Source of the DNA: Candidatus Protistibacter heckmannii
Lineage (GTDB): Bacteria > Pseudomonadota > Gammaproteobacteria > Burkholderiales > Burkholderiaceae
Length of the DNA: 64,000 nucleotides
Assembly: GCA_025050535.1 (NCBI GenBank)
Contig: JALBVF010000004.1
Span: 119,572-183,571, forward strand
Direction: 5' to 3'
A program made the translations under genes and the position numbers. Below are positions 19,321 to 33,008 of this stretch, one piece after another (position 1 is the first letter of the stretch; the number at the start of each line of letters is the position of its first letter). The notes under the pieces are model-generated. The model had not been told where the DNA came from, did not search any database, and was given only the letters and a program-made list of their open reading frames with translations.

Positions 19321-21014
19321 TGAGCGCTCAATCCTGGAGCCTGCTCGGGCTCTTCCTCTGCGTGCTCGCGGTCACGGTCAAACCGATGGGCGCTTGGATC
19401 GCCGCCGTGATGCAGGGCGAGTCGCACCTTGTCAAGGTCAGCCTGCGCATCGAAAACTTCGTCCTGCGGCTCTGCGGCACCCGCGCCGACGCGGACATTG
19501 GCTGGCGCGCCTACGACGTGGCCGTTCTGGTGTTCAGCATGGCCGGCGCCGCTCTGCTCTATCTCCAGCAGCGCGTGCAGCTCTGGCTGCCGCTCAATCC
19601 GCAGCAGCTCGGCAACATCTCGCTGGACTCCTTGTTCAACACCGCGATCAGCTTCGTCACCAACACCAACTGGCAAAGCTACGTCGGCGAGGCGACGATG
19701 AGCTACTTCATCCAGATGACCGGCCTGGGCCTGCACAACTTCCTCTCGGCCGCAACCGGAATCGCCGTGGTCTTCGCGCTGGTCCTCGTGATCCAGGGTG
19801 CGATCCAGAACTTCAAGTCCTATGCGCAGGCGAAAACGCTGGAAGTCACCAAGTACCAGCAGCCCAAGCTCGACGCCGCCGGCCAGCAGCTCAAGGACGC
19901 CAAGGGCAATCCGGTGCTGGAGGACGCGCAGGCCAGCGAGCAGACGATCCCCATGGTCCCTGTCGCCTCGCAGGAAGCCATCAAGATGCTCGGCACCAAC
20001 GGCGGCGGCTTCTTCAACGCCAATTCCGCGCATCCCAACGAGAACCCGACGCCGCTGGCCAACTTCCTGCAGATACTGGCGATCTTCCTGATCCCCGCGG
20101 GCCTCTGTCAAGCTTTCGGCAGGGCGGTGGGCGACGCGCTCCAGGGCTGGGCGGTGCTTGGCGCGATGACCGCGATCTTTTTCGTCATGGCCTGGTTGGG
20201 CATGGCGGCCGAGCACGCCGCGAATCCCATGCTGCACGGCCTGAACCTGATGCAGGACGGCGGCCTCGTTGGCAACTGGGAAAGCAAGGAGACGCGCTTC
20301 GGCATCGACGCCTCGGCCTTGTTCGCCGCGGTCACCACCGCCGCCTCCTGCGGCGCGGTGAACGCGATGCACGATTCGCTGAGCGCGCTCGGCGGCCTCG
20401 TGCCGCTGTGGCTGATTCAGCTCGGAGAGGTGGTCTTCGGCGGCGTGGGCTCGGGCCTCTACGGTATGCTCGTCTTCGCGATCCTGGCGGTGTTCATCGC
20501 CGGCCTGATGATCGGCCGCAAGCCCGAATACCTGGGCAAGAAGATTGAGGCCTACGACATGAAGATGGTGGCGCTGGCCATCCTTGTCACGCTGCTGCTC
20601 GTGCTCGCTGGCACCGCCGCCTCGGTGCTGCTGGCCGACGGCCGCGCCGGCATCCTCAACCCCGGCGCGCACGGCTTCACCGAAATCCTCTATGCGCTGT
20701 CTTCCGCCGCCAACAAAAACGGCAGCGCCCTCGTCGGCCTGTCGGCGAACACGCCGTACTACAACAGCCTGCTCGGTGTTGTGATGTGGCTCGGGCGCTT
20801 CGCCATCATCGTGCCGGTGCTCGCCGTGGCCGGCTCCCTGGCGGCCAAGAAGCGCATCGAGCCCGGCGCCGGCACCATGTCCACGCACGGCCTGCTCTTC
20901 GCCTCGCTGCTCACGGGCACGGTGCTGATCGTCGGCGCGACGACCTATATCCCGGCCCTTGCCCTGGAGCCGGTGGTAGAACACCTGAGCGCGGCGGCCG
21001 CCGCCGCGCGGTGA
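19317..21014 (+). pseudogene. kdpA: Potassium-binding subunit KdpA with internal deletion
   Basis: Channel-like K+-binding subunit of the KdpFABC ATPase. The frame is open for 565 codons and carries the selectivity-loop regions NTAISFVTNTNWQSYVGE, MLGTNGGGFFNANSAHPNEN, ASCGAVNAMHD and SAANKNGSALVGL. After SAATGIAVVFAL the sequence passes straight to VLVIQGAIQNF. The family has about 35 more residues here, containing ARR...GNFW/AW and one transmembrane helix. An in-frame deletion, plausibly between GCGCTG repeats, is inferred, and topology would be disturbed. I list it as a pseudogene for that reason although no stop or frameshift is present. Confidence 0.8.
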
Positions 21015-21048
21015 TCCGCAAGCCAATCATTCCGAAGGACAGATAGCC

Positions 21049-23175
<2,127 letters not shown>

Positions 23176-23541
23176 CGGCCTGGCCTTCCCCTACCAGGCG
23201 GGCGGCAGCCTCGTCCTGCGGGAGGGCAAGGTGGTCGGCTCGCGCCTGATCAGCCAGAACTTCACCGAGCCCAAATACTTCTGGGGCCGGCTCTCGGCCT
23301 CGGGCGGCTTTCCGTACAACGGCATGGCCTCGGGCGGCTCCAACCTCGGGCCGTTGAATCCGGCGCTGACCGATGTGGCCAAGGAGCGCATCGACGCGCT
23401 CCGGCATGCCGATCCCGGCAACGCCGCGCCGTGGCGGAGCAACTGATCGCCAGGCATGCGAGCGGGAAATGGCTGGGCGTGTTCGGCGTGGAGCGGGTCA
23501 ACGTGCTGGCCCTGAACCTGGACCTCGACATGCTTGCCGCG
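23176..23541 (+). pseudogene. kdpC: Potassium-transporting ATPase subunit KdpC, remnant
   Basis: The sequence enters KdpC at [20 protein letters not shown] and continues through [28 protein letters not shown] and HADPGNAAP. The N-terminal membrane anchor is missing because kdpB is joined directly to it. After DPGNAAP the frame shifts (near 23434) and about 45 family residues are skipped. The true C-terminus [20 protein letters not shown], then [10 protein letters not shown], follows in another frame. No functional product is possible. Confidence 0.88.
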
Positions 23542-23543
23542 CC

Positions 23544-26142
23544 GTGCGCGGCAAGCTGAAAATTTTCTTCGGCGCCTGTGCCGGCGCGGGCAAAACCTTC
23601 GCGATGCTGTCCGACGCGCGCGCGGCGAAGGCGGAGGGCCGGGATGTGGTCGCCGGGCTGGTGGAGACCCACGGCCGGGCCGACACCGCCGGCCTGCTCG
23701 AGGGGCTGGAGGGGCTGCCGCTGCGCGCGGTCGAATACCGCGGCCAGACGCTGCGCGAATTCGATCTCGACGGCGCGCTGGCGTGCAAGCCCGCGCCGAT
23801 CCTCGTCGATGAACTCGCGCATTCCAATCTGCCCGGCTCGCGCCATCCGCGCCGCTGGCAGGACATCGAGGAGCTGCTCGCCGCCGGCATCTCGGTGTGC
23901 ACCACGCTCAACGTCCAGCATCTGGAAAGCCTCAACGACGTGGTCGGCAGCGTCACCGGCGTGCGTGTTTCCGAGACGGTGCCCGACCACGTTTTCGACC
24001 GCACCGACGAAGTGGTGCTGGTCGACCTCCCGCCCGACGAACTGCTGCGCCGCAAGGTCTATCTGCCGCAGCAGGCCGAGCGCGCGGCGGGCAATTTTTT
24101 CCGCAAGGGCAATCTGATCGCGCTGCGCGAGCTGGCGCTGTGGCGCACGGCGGACCGCGTGGACGAGGACGTGCGCGCCTACCGGCAGGACAAGGCGATC
24201 GGCCCGGTGTGGGACACTCGCGACACGATCCTCGCCTGCGTGGGGCCGCGGCCGGGCGCGGAGAAGCTGGTGCGCGCGGCGGCGCGCATGGCTGACCGCA
24301 TGGGCGTGCCCTGGCATGCCGCCTATGTGGAGACCGCGCGGCTCTCGCGCCTGCCCGAGGCCGAGCGCCAGCGCATCCTGCGCGTGCTCAAGCTGGCGGC
24401 GGAGCTGGGCGCGAACACCGCGACCCTGGCCGGCGAGGACGTGGCCGCGGCGCTGGTGGACTATGCGCGCGGGCAGAACGTGTCGCGCATGCTGGTCGGG
24501 CGCGCGGCGGCGTGGCTGGATGCGCTGTCGCGCCGGCTCGGCGAGCTGGGCGGGGAGCTCGACCTGATCCTGATTTCGACGCCCGGCGGCGCGGAGGCGG
24601 GCGCACTGGGCAACCGGCTGTGGGCCGAGGTCGGCGGCGCTTTCGACGCGGGGCATCACGCCGGGCGCGGTGCGCTGCACGGCCCGCGCCGCTATCTCTG
24701 GGGCCTGGCCTCGGGTGCGGCGGCGGCAGGCGTCGCGCAGATCCTGCTGCCGTATTTCGACCTCGCCAATATTGTCATGCTGTTCCTGCTGGCGGTGGTG
24801 TTCACGGCCTGGTGCTACGGCAGGGGGCCGGTCGCGCTGTCGGCGACGGTCAATGTGGTGGTCTTTGATTTCTTCTTCGTGCCGCCGCGTTTTTCCTTCG
24901 CGGTGACCGACGCGCAATATCTGCTGACCTTCGTGGCGATGCTCGAAACGGGCATCCTGATTGGCCATCTGACCGCGCGGCTGCGCTATCAGCTCAAGGC
25001 CGCGACCCTGCGCGAGGAGCGCGCGCAATCCCTCTACGAAATGGCGCGCGAGCTTTCCGGCGCGCTGATGCGCGACCAGGTGGCGGAGATCTGTGGCCGC
25101 GCGGTGGAGCGCAGCTTCCGCGCTGGCGCGGCCCGACTCCGCCGAGCGGCTGGAGGCCGCGCCGACGACGCCCGCCGGCCTGCCCGAGGGCCTGGACATC
25201 GGCATTGCGCAATGGGCCTACGACCACGGCGAGCCCGCCGGCATGGGCACGGACACGCTGCCTTCGAGCCAGCTGCTGTATCTTCCGCTGTGGGCGCCGA
25301 TGCGGGTGCGCGGCGTGCTGGCGGTGGCGCCGCAGGTGCCGCGCTGGCTGATGGTGCCGGATCAGCGCCGTCAGCTGGAGACTTTCGCGACGCTGGTGGC
25401 GATCGCTCTGGAGCGGGTGCACTACGTGGAGGTGACGCAGGACGCGCTGGTGAAGATGGAGTCCGAGCGCTTGCGCAATTCGCTTCTCTCGGCGCTTACA
25501 CCGGGGCCGGGGGCGGACGGCCCCGCCAACCTCGCGCTGGCGCGCGAGCTGGCACAGGCCATGCGCGAGAACGCCGGTCGCATCGGCCAGCTCATGAACA
25601 ACCCGCTCGACATGGCGCGGCTGGAGTCCGGCGAGGTGAAGCTGCGCAAGGCCTGGCAGCCGCTGGAGGAGGTGGTTGGCAGCGCGCTGCAGCTGTGCGG
25701 CGCGGCCCTGGGGCGCTAGCATCTGCGCATCGATCTGCCGGCCGGTCTGCCGCTGGTGGAGTTCGACGCAGTGCTGATCGAGCGCGTGTTGTGCAATCTG
25801 CTGGAAAATGCGGCCAAGTACTGCCCGCCGGGCTCGCATATCGAGCTGAGCGCGCAGACCATGGACGCGGAACTGTTGGTGAGCGTGGCCGACGACGGCC
25901 CGGGCTTTCCGGCAGGCATGGAGCAAGGTTTGTTCGACAAATTCGTGCGCGGCGGGACGGAATCGGCGATTCCCGGCGCGGGGCTGGGCCTGGCGATCTG
26001 CAAGAGTATCGTGCTAGCACACGGCGGACGCATTTGGGCGCGGCGCGGAGAAGCGGGCGGCGCGCGCTTCAGCTTCAGCCTGCCCCTTGGCAAGCCGCCG
26101 GAAATCGATCTTGCCAAGCTGGGAGGACAGCCACGGCCATGA
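23544..26142 (+). pseudogene. kdpD: Sensor kinase KdpD, 5'-truncated, frameshifted, H-box lost
   Basis: The protein reads from [20 protein letters not shown] (KdpD domain with Walker A), through the Usp-like domain, four membrane helices (near residues 370-470) and a GAF-like region, to the ATPase domain (LLENAAKYCPPGS, DDGPGF, GAGLGLAI). About 20 residues before RGKLK are missing, with only a GTG at 23544 as a possible start directly abutting kdpC. The frame shifts near 25115. TAG at 25717-25719 follows CGAALGR. The usual phosphoacceptor box (SHDLRTPL) is absent: LRNSLLSAL is followed by TPGPGADGPANLAL. The stop overlaps the kdpE start. Confidence 0.9.
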
Positions 26143-26831
26143 ATCAGATCAAGGACGTTTCCATTCTCGTGATCGAGGACGAGCCGCAGATCCGGCGCTT
26201 CGTGCGTTCGGCGCTGGAGGCCGAGGGGGCCGTCGTGCACGAGGCCGACAGTCTCAAGCGCGGGCTGATCGAGGCCGGCATGCGCAAGCCAGACCTCGTG
26301 GTGCTGGGCCTCGGGCTGCCCGACGGCGACGGCAAGGATCTGATCCGCGACCTGCGCGGCTGGTCCTCGGTGCCGGTGATCATCCTCTCGGCGCGCGGCG
26401 CGGAGGAGGAGAAGATCGCCGCGCTCGACCTGGGCGCGGACGATTACCTGAGCAAGCCCTTCGGCGTGGGAGAGCTTCTGGCGCGGGTGCGTGTGGCGCT
26501 GCGCCGGCATTTCACCGACGCCGCTGGCAAGAGCGAGGTCGAATTCGGCGTGGTGCGCGTGGACCTGGGCCGGCGCGTGGTGACGCGCGGCGGCGAGGAA
26601 GTGCATCTGACGCCGATCGAATTCCGGCTGCTGGCCTATCTGGTCGCACATGCGGGCAAGGTGCTCACGCATCACCAGATCCTCAAGGAGGTCTGGGATC
26701 TGTGGCATGCAGAAAGCGCGCACTATGTGCGCATCTACACGGCGCAGTTGTGCCAGAAGCTGGAGGACGATCCGGCGCGGCACCGGCATTTCCTCACCGA
26801 GATGGGGGTGGGCTACCGCCTCTCGGCCTGA
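26139..26831 (+). CDS. kdpE: Response regulator KdpE lacking its phosphoacceptor Asp
   Basis: OmpR-family activator of kdpFABC, 230 aa, normal length. The receiver (residues 8-122) has the acidic pair in VIEDEP and the conserved Lys in LSKPFGVGELL. The winged helix ends TEMGVGYRLSA. At residue 57, where the family has LDLGLPDGDG with Asp as phosphoacceptor, this protein reads LGLGLPDGDG (codon GGC at 26307-26309). Phosphorylation should not be possible. The frame is otherwise intact and ATGA-overlaps kdpD. With KdpD broken as well, regulation through this pathway is predicted to be lost. Confidence 0.9.
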   Translation: MNQIKDVSILVIEDEPQIRRFVRSALEAEGAVVHEADSLKRGLIEAGMRKPDLVVLGLGLPDGDGKDLIRDLRGWSSVPVIILSARGAEEEKIAALDLGADDYLSKPFGVGELLARVRVALRRHFTDAAGKSEVEFGVVRVDLGRRVVTRGGEEVHLTPIEFRLLAYLVAHAGKVLTHHQILKEVWDLWHAESAHYVRIYTAQLCQKLEDDPARHRHFLTEMGVGYRLSA

Positions 26832-26832
26832 G

Positions 26833-27807
26833 TCAGGAGAGCAGGGCTTGCGCGTAGGCGTCGGCGCTGAAGGGCTGCAGGTCGTCGAGCTGCTCGCCCA
26901 CACCGATGAAATAGACCGGAACCGGCCGCTGGCGCGCGATGGCGACGAGGATGCCGCCGCGCGCGCTGCCGTCGAGCTTGGTGATGATCAGGCCGGTGAG
27001 GCCGACCACGTCGTCGAAGGCCTTGACCTGGGCCAGGGCGTTCTGGCCGTTGTTGGCGTCGATGACGAGTAGGGTTTCGTGCGGCGCGTCTTCCATGGCC
27101 TTGGCGGCGACGCGCTTGATCTTCTTGAGCTCTTCCATCAGATGCGCCTGCGAGGGCAGGCGGCCGGCGGTGTCGGCGATGACCACGTCCATGCCGCGCG
27201 CGCGGCCGGCGGAGATGGCGTCGAAGACGACGGCCGCGGGGTCGGCGTCCTGCTGCGCGATGACCGCGACGTTGTTGCGCTCGCCCAAGGCGGCAAGCTG
27301 TTCGCGCGCGGCGGCGCGGAAGGTGTCGCCGGCGGCGAGCAGCACGCTCTGGCCGGCGTTCTGCAGATGGCGACAGAGCTTGCCGATGCTGGTGGTCTTG
27401 CCTACGCCGTTGACGCCCGCGATCATCAGCACGAGCGGCTTGACGCGGCCGATCTCCAATTGCTTTTCCAGCGGCGCGAGGGCCTCGCGGAGCAGTTCGC
27501 GCAGGGCCTCGCGCGCGCCTTCGGCGGTGTCGATCTTGTCGCGCTTGATGCGTGCACGCAGGCTCTCGAGCAGCCATTGCGTGGCTTCGATGCCGGCGTC
27601 GCTGGTGAGCAGCGCGGTCTCCAGTTCCTCATAGAGCGCGTCGTCCAGGCGCTCGCCCGAAAACAGGCCGCCCAGGCTGGCACACGACAGGCCCTTGCGC
27701 AGGCGCTGCAGCCAGGAGCCGGCATCGGCGGCCGGCTCCTCGCCTTGCGCGGCGGGAGCGGCGGCGGGCTCGGTTTTCTGGGGTTTTTTGCCGAATAGTT
27801 TGAACAT
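26833..27807 (-). CDS. ftsY: Signal recognition particle receptor FtsY
   Basis: SRP receptor GTPase that delivers ribosomes making membrane proteins to the translocon. The 324 aa comprise a short acidic A domain, the N domain (residues 35-115) and the G domain with G1 GVNGVGKTT, G3 DTAGR, G4 TKLDG and the DTFRAAAREQL insertion box. The frame is undamaged. It converges on kdpE with a one-base gap and is divergent from the M16 peptidase genes, a common betaproteobacterial arrangement with rsmD and coaD. Confidence 0.97.
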   Translation of the reverse strand: MFKLFGKKPQKTEPAAAPAAQGEEPAADAGSWLQRLRKGLSCASLGGLFSGERLDDALYEELETALLTSDAGIEATQWLLESLRARIKRDKIDTAEGAREALRELLREALAPLEKQLEIGRVKPLVLMIAGVNGVGKTTSIGKLCRHLQNAGQSVLLAAGDTFRAAAREQLAALGERNNVAVIAQQDADPAAVVFDAISAGRARGMDVVIADTAGRLPSQAHLMEELKKIKRVAAKAMEDAPHETLLVIDANNGQNALAQVKAFDDVVGLTGLIITKLDGSARGGILVAIARQRPVPVYFIGVGEQLDDLQPFSADAYAQALLS

Positions 27808-27875
27808 GCCCGGGGGGAGACGGTCGGAAGCGATCGGGGAGTAGAATCTGAAGCCGAATTTTAGCAGAGGGGTTT

Positions 27876-29312
27876 ATGGGCATTGTGTTGGGCAATCCGC
27901 GGCGCCTTTCGCGACGCGATGTGAAGCCGGCGCGTGGCGCTGCATGGAAGCCGGCCTTGGCCGCGGCGGCGTTCGCCTGGTCGGCTAGCGCGGCATGGGC
28001 GCAGTCCACGGCGGCGCCGGCCGACCCCTTCGAATACACGCTCGCCAACGGCCTGCGCATCGTCGTCAAGCAGGACCGGCGCGCGCCCACGGTAGTGCAG
28101 ATGGTCTGGTACCGGGCCGGCTCGATCGATGAATTCAATGGCACCACGGGCGTGGCCCACGTGCTCGAGCACATGATGTTCAAGGGCACGAAGTCGGTGG
28201 GGCCGGGGCAGTTCTCCAAGCAGGTCGCCGCGCTCGGCGGTCACGAGAACGCCTTCACTAACACCGACTACACAGCGTATTTCCAGCGCGTCGAGAAGTC
28301 CCAGTTGCCCGAGGTGATGCGGCTGGAGGCCGACCGCATGGAGAACCTCATGCTCTCCGAGGAGGAGTTCTCCAAGGAGATCAAGGTGGTGATGGAGGAG
28401 CGGCGAATGCGCACCGAGGATTCGCCCTCGGGCCGGCTCTGGGAGCAGCTGATGGCGACCGCCTTCACGGCCGCGCCGCAGCACCATCCGGTGATCGGCT
28501 GGATGGACGATCTGATGAACATGCGCTACACCGACGCGCGTGACTGGTATCAGCGCTGGTATGCGCCGAACAATGCGGTGATGGTGATCGCCGGTGACGT
28601 GGATCCGCAAGAGGTGAACCGGCTCGCCGAACGCTATTACGGCCGGATCAAGCCGCATGAGCTGCCGGTGCGCAAGCCGCAGATCGAGCCGGAGCAGCGC
28701 GGTGCGCGGCGCGTGACGGTCAAGGCGCCGGCGGAGAATCCTTCGGTGGTGCTGGCCTTCAAGGCGCCGCGCCTCTCGAATGTCGACAGCGACGACGACG
28801 CCTACGCGCTGGAGGTGCTCGAGGCGGTGCTCGACGGGCATGCCAACGCGCGGCTGCCGCGCAACCTCGTGCGCGAAGGCCGTCTGGCCGACGACGTGGA
28901 CGCGAGTTATTCGCCGATCGGACGCAGCCAGGCGCTGTTCGTGCTATCGGGCACGCCGGCCAAGGGCCGGACCGCCGCGCAGATGGAGGCGGACCTGCGC
29001 GCCCAGGTGGCGCTGGTCGCCAAGGAGGGAGTGAGCGAGCAGGAGCTCAAGCGCGTGAAGGCGCAGCTGGTCGCCAGCCAGATCTACAAGCGCGATTCGG
29101 TGATGGGCCAGGCGATGGAGATCGGCGTGGCGGAGATGAGCGGCGTGTCCTGGCGGCAGCTCGACCGCATGCTGGACCGCATGGCGGCGGTGAGCGCCGA
29201 GCAGGTCAAGGCGGTGGCGGCCAAGTATTTCCAAGACGATGCGATGACGGTGGCCGAGCTTTCGCCGCTGCCGCTGGACAAGAAGACGAGGGCGCCCGAG
29301 GCGGGCCGCTGA
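27876..29312 (+). CDS. M16 family zinc metallopeptidase (catalytic)
   Basis: Periplasmic pitrilysin-type protease of 478 aa with an N-terminal signal region ending near AWAQS. The inverted zinc motif HVLEH (HxxEH) is in GVAHVLEHMMFKGT, with the further Glu ligand in RLEADRMENL. The C-terminal half is the inactive M16-like domain (YAPNNAVMVIAGDVDP). The next gene encodes the partner that lacks the zinc motif, and the pair probably forms a heterodimer. The frame is intact. Substrate is not established. Confidence 0.92.
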   Translation: MGIVLGNPRRLSRRDVKPARGAAWKPALAAAAFAWSASAAWAQSTAAPADPFEYTLANGLRIVVKQDRRAPTVVQMVWYRAGSIDEFNGTTGVAHVLEHMMFKGTKSVGPGQFSKQVAALGGHENAFTNTDYTAYFQRVEKSQLPEVMRLEADRMENLMLSEEEFSKEIKVVMEERRMRTEDSPSGRLWEQLMATAFTAAPQHHPVIGWMDDLMNMRYTDARDWYQRWYAPNNAVMVIAGDVDPQEVNRLAERYYGRIKPHELPVRKPQIEPEQRGARRVTVKAPAENPSVVLAFKAPRLSNVDSDDDAYALEVLEAVLDGHANARLPRNLVREGRLADDVDASYSPIGRSQALFVLSGTPAKGRTAAQMEADLRAQVALVAKEGVSEQELKRVKAQLVASQIYKRDSVMGQAMEIGVAEMSGVSWRQLDRMLDRMAAVSAEQVKAVAAKYFQDDAMTVAELSPLPLDKKTRAPEAGR

Positions 29313-29313
29313 G

Positions 29314-30690
29314 ATGGGACGCATGATGAAAAGCGAAATGAAGAAGCTCTTGTGTTTCACCGCGGTGTGCGCCGCGCTGGGCGCGCTGGCGCCGCAGGCG
29401 CATGCGGTGCTACCGATCGAGCGCTGGACGGCGAAGAGCGGCGCGCGGGTGGTGTTCGTCGCCAGCCCTTCGATCCCGATGCTCGACGTGCGCGTGGATT
29501 TCGACGCCGGCTCGCGCTATGACCCGGAGGGCAAGGCGGGGCTCGCCAATCTGACGGCGGGCTTGCTGAGCGCGGGCGTGGATGCGGCGCCGGCGGGTTC
29601 GGCCGCGGCGGGAAAGGCCAGGTCCGAGGGCGAGATGTCCGACGCCTTCGCCGACATCGGCGCGCAGTTCTCGGCGAGCTCGGGCATCGACTTCGCCAGC
29701 GCGCGGCTGCGCACGCTGTCCAATCCGGCGATGCGCGCCGAGGCGCTGGAGCTGATAACGCAGGCGCTGCAGCGCCCGGCCTTTCCCGTGAGCGCCTTCG
29801 AGCGCGACCGACAGATCGCCATGTCGAATGTGCGCGAGAACATGACGCGGCCAGCCACGGCGGCGCGCGTTGCCTTCTTCCATGCGCTCTACGGCCGGCA
29901 CCCCTATGGCTATTCGGCCACCGAGGCGAGCCTCTCGGCGATCCGCCGCGAGGACGTGGCGGCTTTCTACCGCAACGCGTATGCGGCGAACCGCGCGGTG
30001 GTGAGCATCGTCGGTGCGGTCACGCGGCAGGAGGCGGAGGCGCTGGCGGAGAAGCTGACCGCGGGCTTGCCGGCGGCCTCGGCCGCGGCGCCGGAGATGC
30101 CGCCGGTGCTGCCTTTGAAGGAAGGCTTGGAGGAGCGCATCGTGCATCCGTCGGAGCAGGCGCATATCCTCGTGGGCCAGCCGGCGATCGCGCGCAACGA
30201 TCCTGATTATTTCCCGCTGCTGGTCGGCAACCAGGTGCTCGGCGGCGGCGGCTTCGCCTCGCGCCTGACCGAGCAGGTGCGCGAGAAGCGCGGGCTTTCC
30301 TATAGCGTCTACAGCTATTTCCTGCCGCTGCAGCAGCCGGGCATTTTCGAGATGGGCCTGCAGACGCGCAAGGATCAGGCCGATCAGGCCTTGAAGGTGG
30401 CGAACCAGACGGTGGCGGACTTCGCCGAGAAGGGGCCGACCGAGGCCGAGCTGCGCGCCGCCAAGGACAATCTGGTGAAGGGCTTTCCGCTGCGCATCGA
30501 TGGCAATGCCAAGCTGCTCGACACGGTGGCGAGCATCGCCTGGTACGGCCTGCCTCTGGACTATCTGGACACCTGGGGCGAGAAGGTGGAGAGGGTGACG
30601 AGCGCCGACGTGCGCGCGGCCTTCGCACGCCGCGTGCAGCCGGACAGGATGGTGACGGTGATCGTCGGCGCGTCGGAAAGGCAGCAATAA
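29314..30690 (+). CDS. M16 family peptidase-like protein (non-catalytic partner)
   Basis: A 458-aa exported protein with signal peptide ending PQAHA. The M16 fold is recognisable (YAANRAVVSIVGAVT, RLTEQVREKRGLSYSVYSYF), but where the zinc motif should be it reads AGLANLTAGLLSAG, as usual for the second subunit of M16B pairs. The C-terminal R/Y pair in KRGLSYSVYSY that helps substrate binding is present. It starts one base after the stop of the catalytic subunit and is followed by rsmD after two bases, so the three are one operon. Confidence 0.9.
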   Translation: MGRMMKSEMKKLLCFTAVCAALGALAPQAHAVLPIERWTAKSGARVVFVASPSIPMLDVRVDFDAGSRYDPEGKAGLANLTAGLLSAGVDAAPAGSAAAGKARSEGEMSDAFADIGAQFSASSGIDFASARLRTLSNPAMRAEALELITQALQRPAFPVSAFERDRQIAMSNVRENMTRPATAARVAFFHALYGRHPYGYSATEASLSAIRREDVAAFYRNAYAANRAVVSIVGAVTRQEAEALAEKLTAGLPAASAAAPEMPPVLPLKEGLEERIVHPSEQAHILVGQPAIARNDPDYFPLLVGNQVLGGGGFASRLTEQVREKRGLSYSVYSYFLPLQQPGIFEMGLQTRKDQADQALKVANQTVADFAEKGPTEAELRAAKDNLVKGFPLRIDGNAKLLDTVASIAWYGLPLDYLDTWGEKVERVTSADVRAAFARRVQPDRMVTVIVGASERQQ

Positions 30691-30692
30691 GG

Positions 30693-32198
<1,506 letters not shown>

Positions 32199-32295
32199 GA
32201 CACTCCGTCGGGCGGGAGCCAGCGCACTCCGATGTCCACCAGAAAAAAGGCCTGCAATCTCGGGCCCTTGTCGTTTCTGGAAGCGGGTTCTGGCC

Positions 32296-32901
32296 TCAGG
32301 CCGCGCTGTGCAGATTGAGCATCGCCTTTTCCTGCTGGCCGTCGAGGATGTCGTCCATCACGGAGAGGCTTCGGTCGATGGCGTCGACGATCAGGGTCAT
32401 CTCGTCGCGCCGCGGTGGCTTGAGCACGAAGGCCGCGACGTCCTGCATGGCGCCCTTGCGCGCCTCGGGAGACAGCGCGTCGCGCGGATGGCCGATGCCC
32501 AGGCGCAGGCGCCAGAAGTCCTGCGTGCCCAGATGGCGGGCGATGTCCTTGAGGCCGTTGTGACCGCCGGTGCCGCCGCCGAACTTCAGGCGCGCCGCGC
32601 CGGGCGGCAGATCGAGCTCGTCGTGGACGACCAGGATCTCATGCGGGCTGACGTTGGCGAAGTCGGCCAGCTTGTGCACGGCCAGGCCGGAGAGGTTCAT
32701 GTACTTCTGCGGCTCGAGCAGCCAGACCTGCTGGCGGCCTAGCGGCGCGCGCGCGGTGAGCGCGTCGTCGAACTTCTTTTCCTTGCGCAGGGACGCGTTG
32801 CCGCGCTGCGCCAACTGGTCGACCATCCAGAAGCCGGCGTTGTGGCGCGTCGCTTCGTATTCGGTGCCGGGGTTGCCGAGACCGGCGATGAGTTTGATCA
32901 T
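32296..32901 (-). CDS. pth: Peptidyl-tRNA hydrolase
   Basis: Releases tRNA from peptidyl-tRNA that drops off the ribosome. The protein is 201 aa. Catalytic His is in TRHNAGFW, Asp in VVHDELDLPPG, and the Asn residues in YMNLSG and GGHNGLKDI. Intact. It follows rplY on the minus strand, separated by a terminator-like hairpin. Confidence 0.96.
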   Translation of the reverse strand: MIKLIAGLGNPGTEYEATRHNAGFWMVDQLAQRGNASLRKEKKFDDALTARAPLGRQQVWLLEPQKYMNLSGLAVHKLADFANVSPHEILVVHDELDLPPGAARLKFGGGTGGHNGLKDIARHLGTQDFWRLRLGIGHPRDALSPEARKGAMQDVAAFVLKPPRRDEMTLIVDAIDRSLSVMDDILDGQQEKAMLNLHSAA

Positions 32902-32937
32902 GATCCGTTCGTGTCTGCGCGCGTATCCGCGCCCGTG

Positions 32938-32971
32938 AAAAAGCCCGCCGATGTTGCCATCAGGCGGGCTT
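32938..32971 (-). terminator. Intrinsic terminator after rplY
   Basis: On the minus strand the stem AGCCCGCC/GGCGGGCT is followed by a T run and lies between rplY and pth. It would attenuate readthrough into pth. Confidence 0.75.
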
Positions 32972-33008
32972 CGGGACGAGGCCTCGCGGCCTGCTCATGC
33001 CCGCCCTA

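Noticed and set aside
19299..21026. 575-codon minus-strand frame opposite kdpA
   Set aside because: Antisense shadow; composition is a mirror of KdpA and it has no family motif.
32199..32295. Possible small RNA or gene between the ferredoxin and pth
   Set aside because: Only a short spacer between convergent genes; no stable hairpin with a T run or coding frame stands out.
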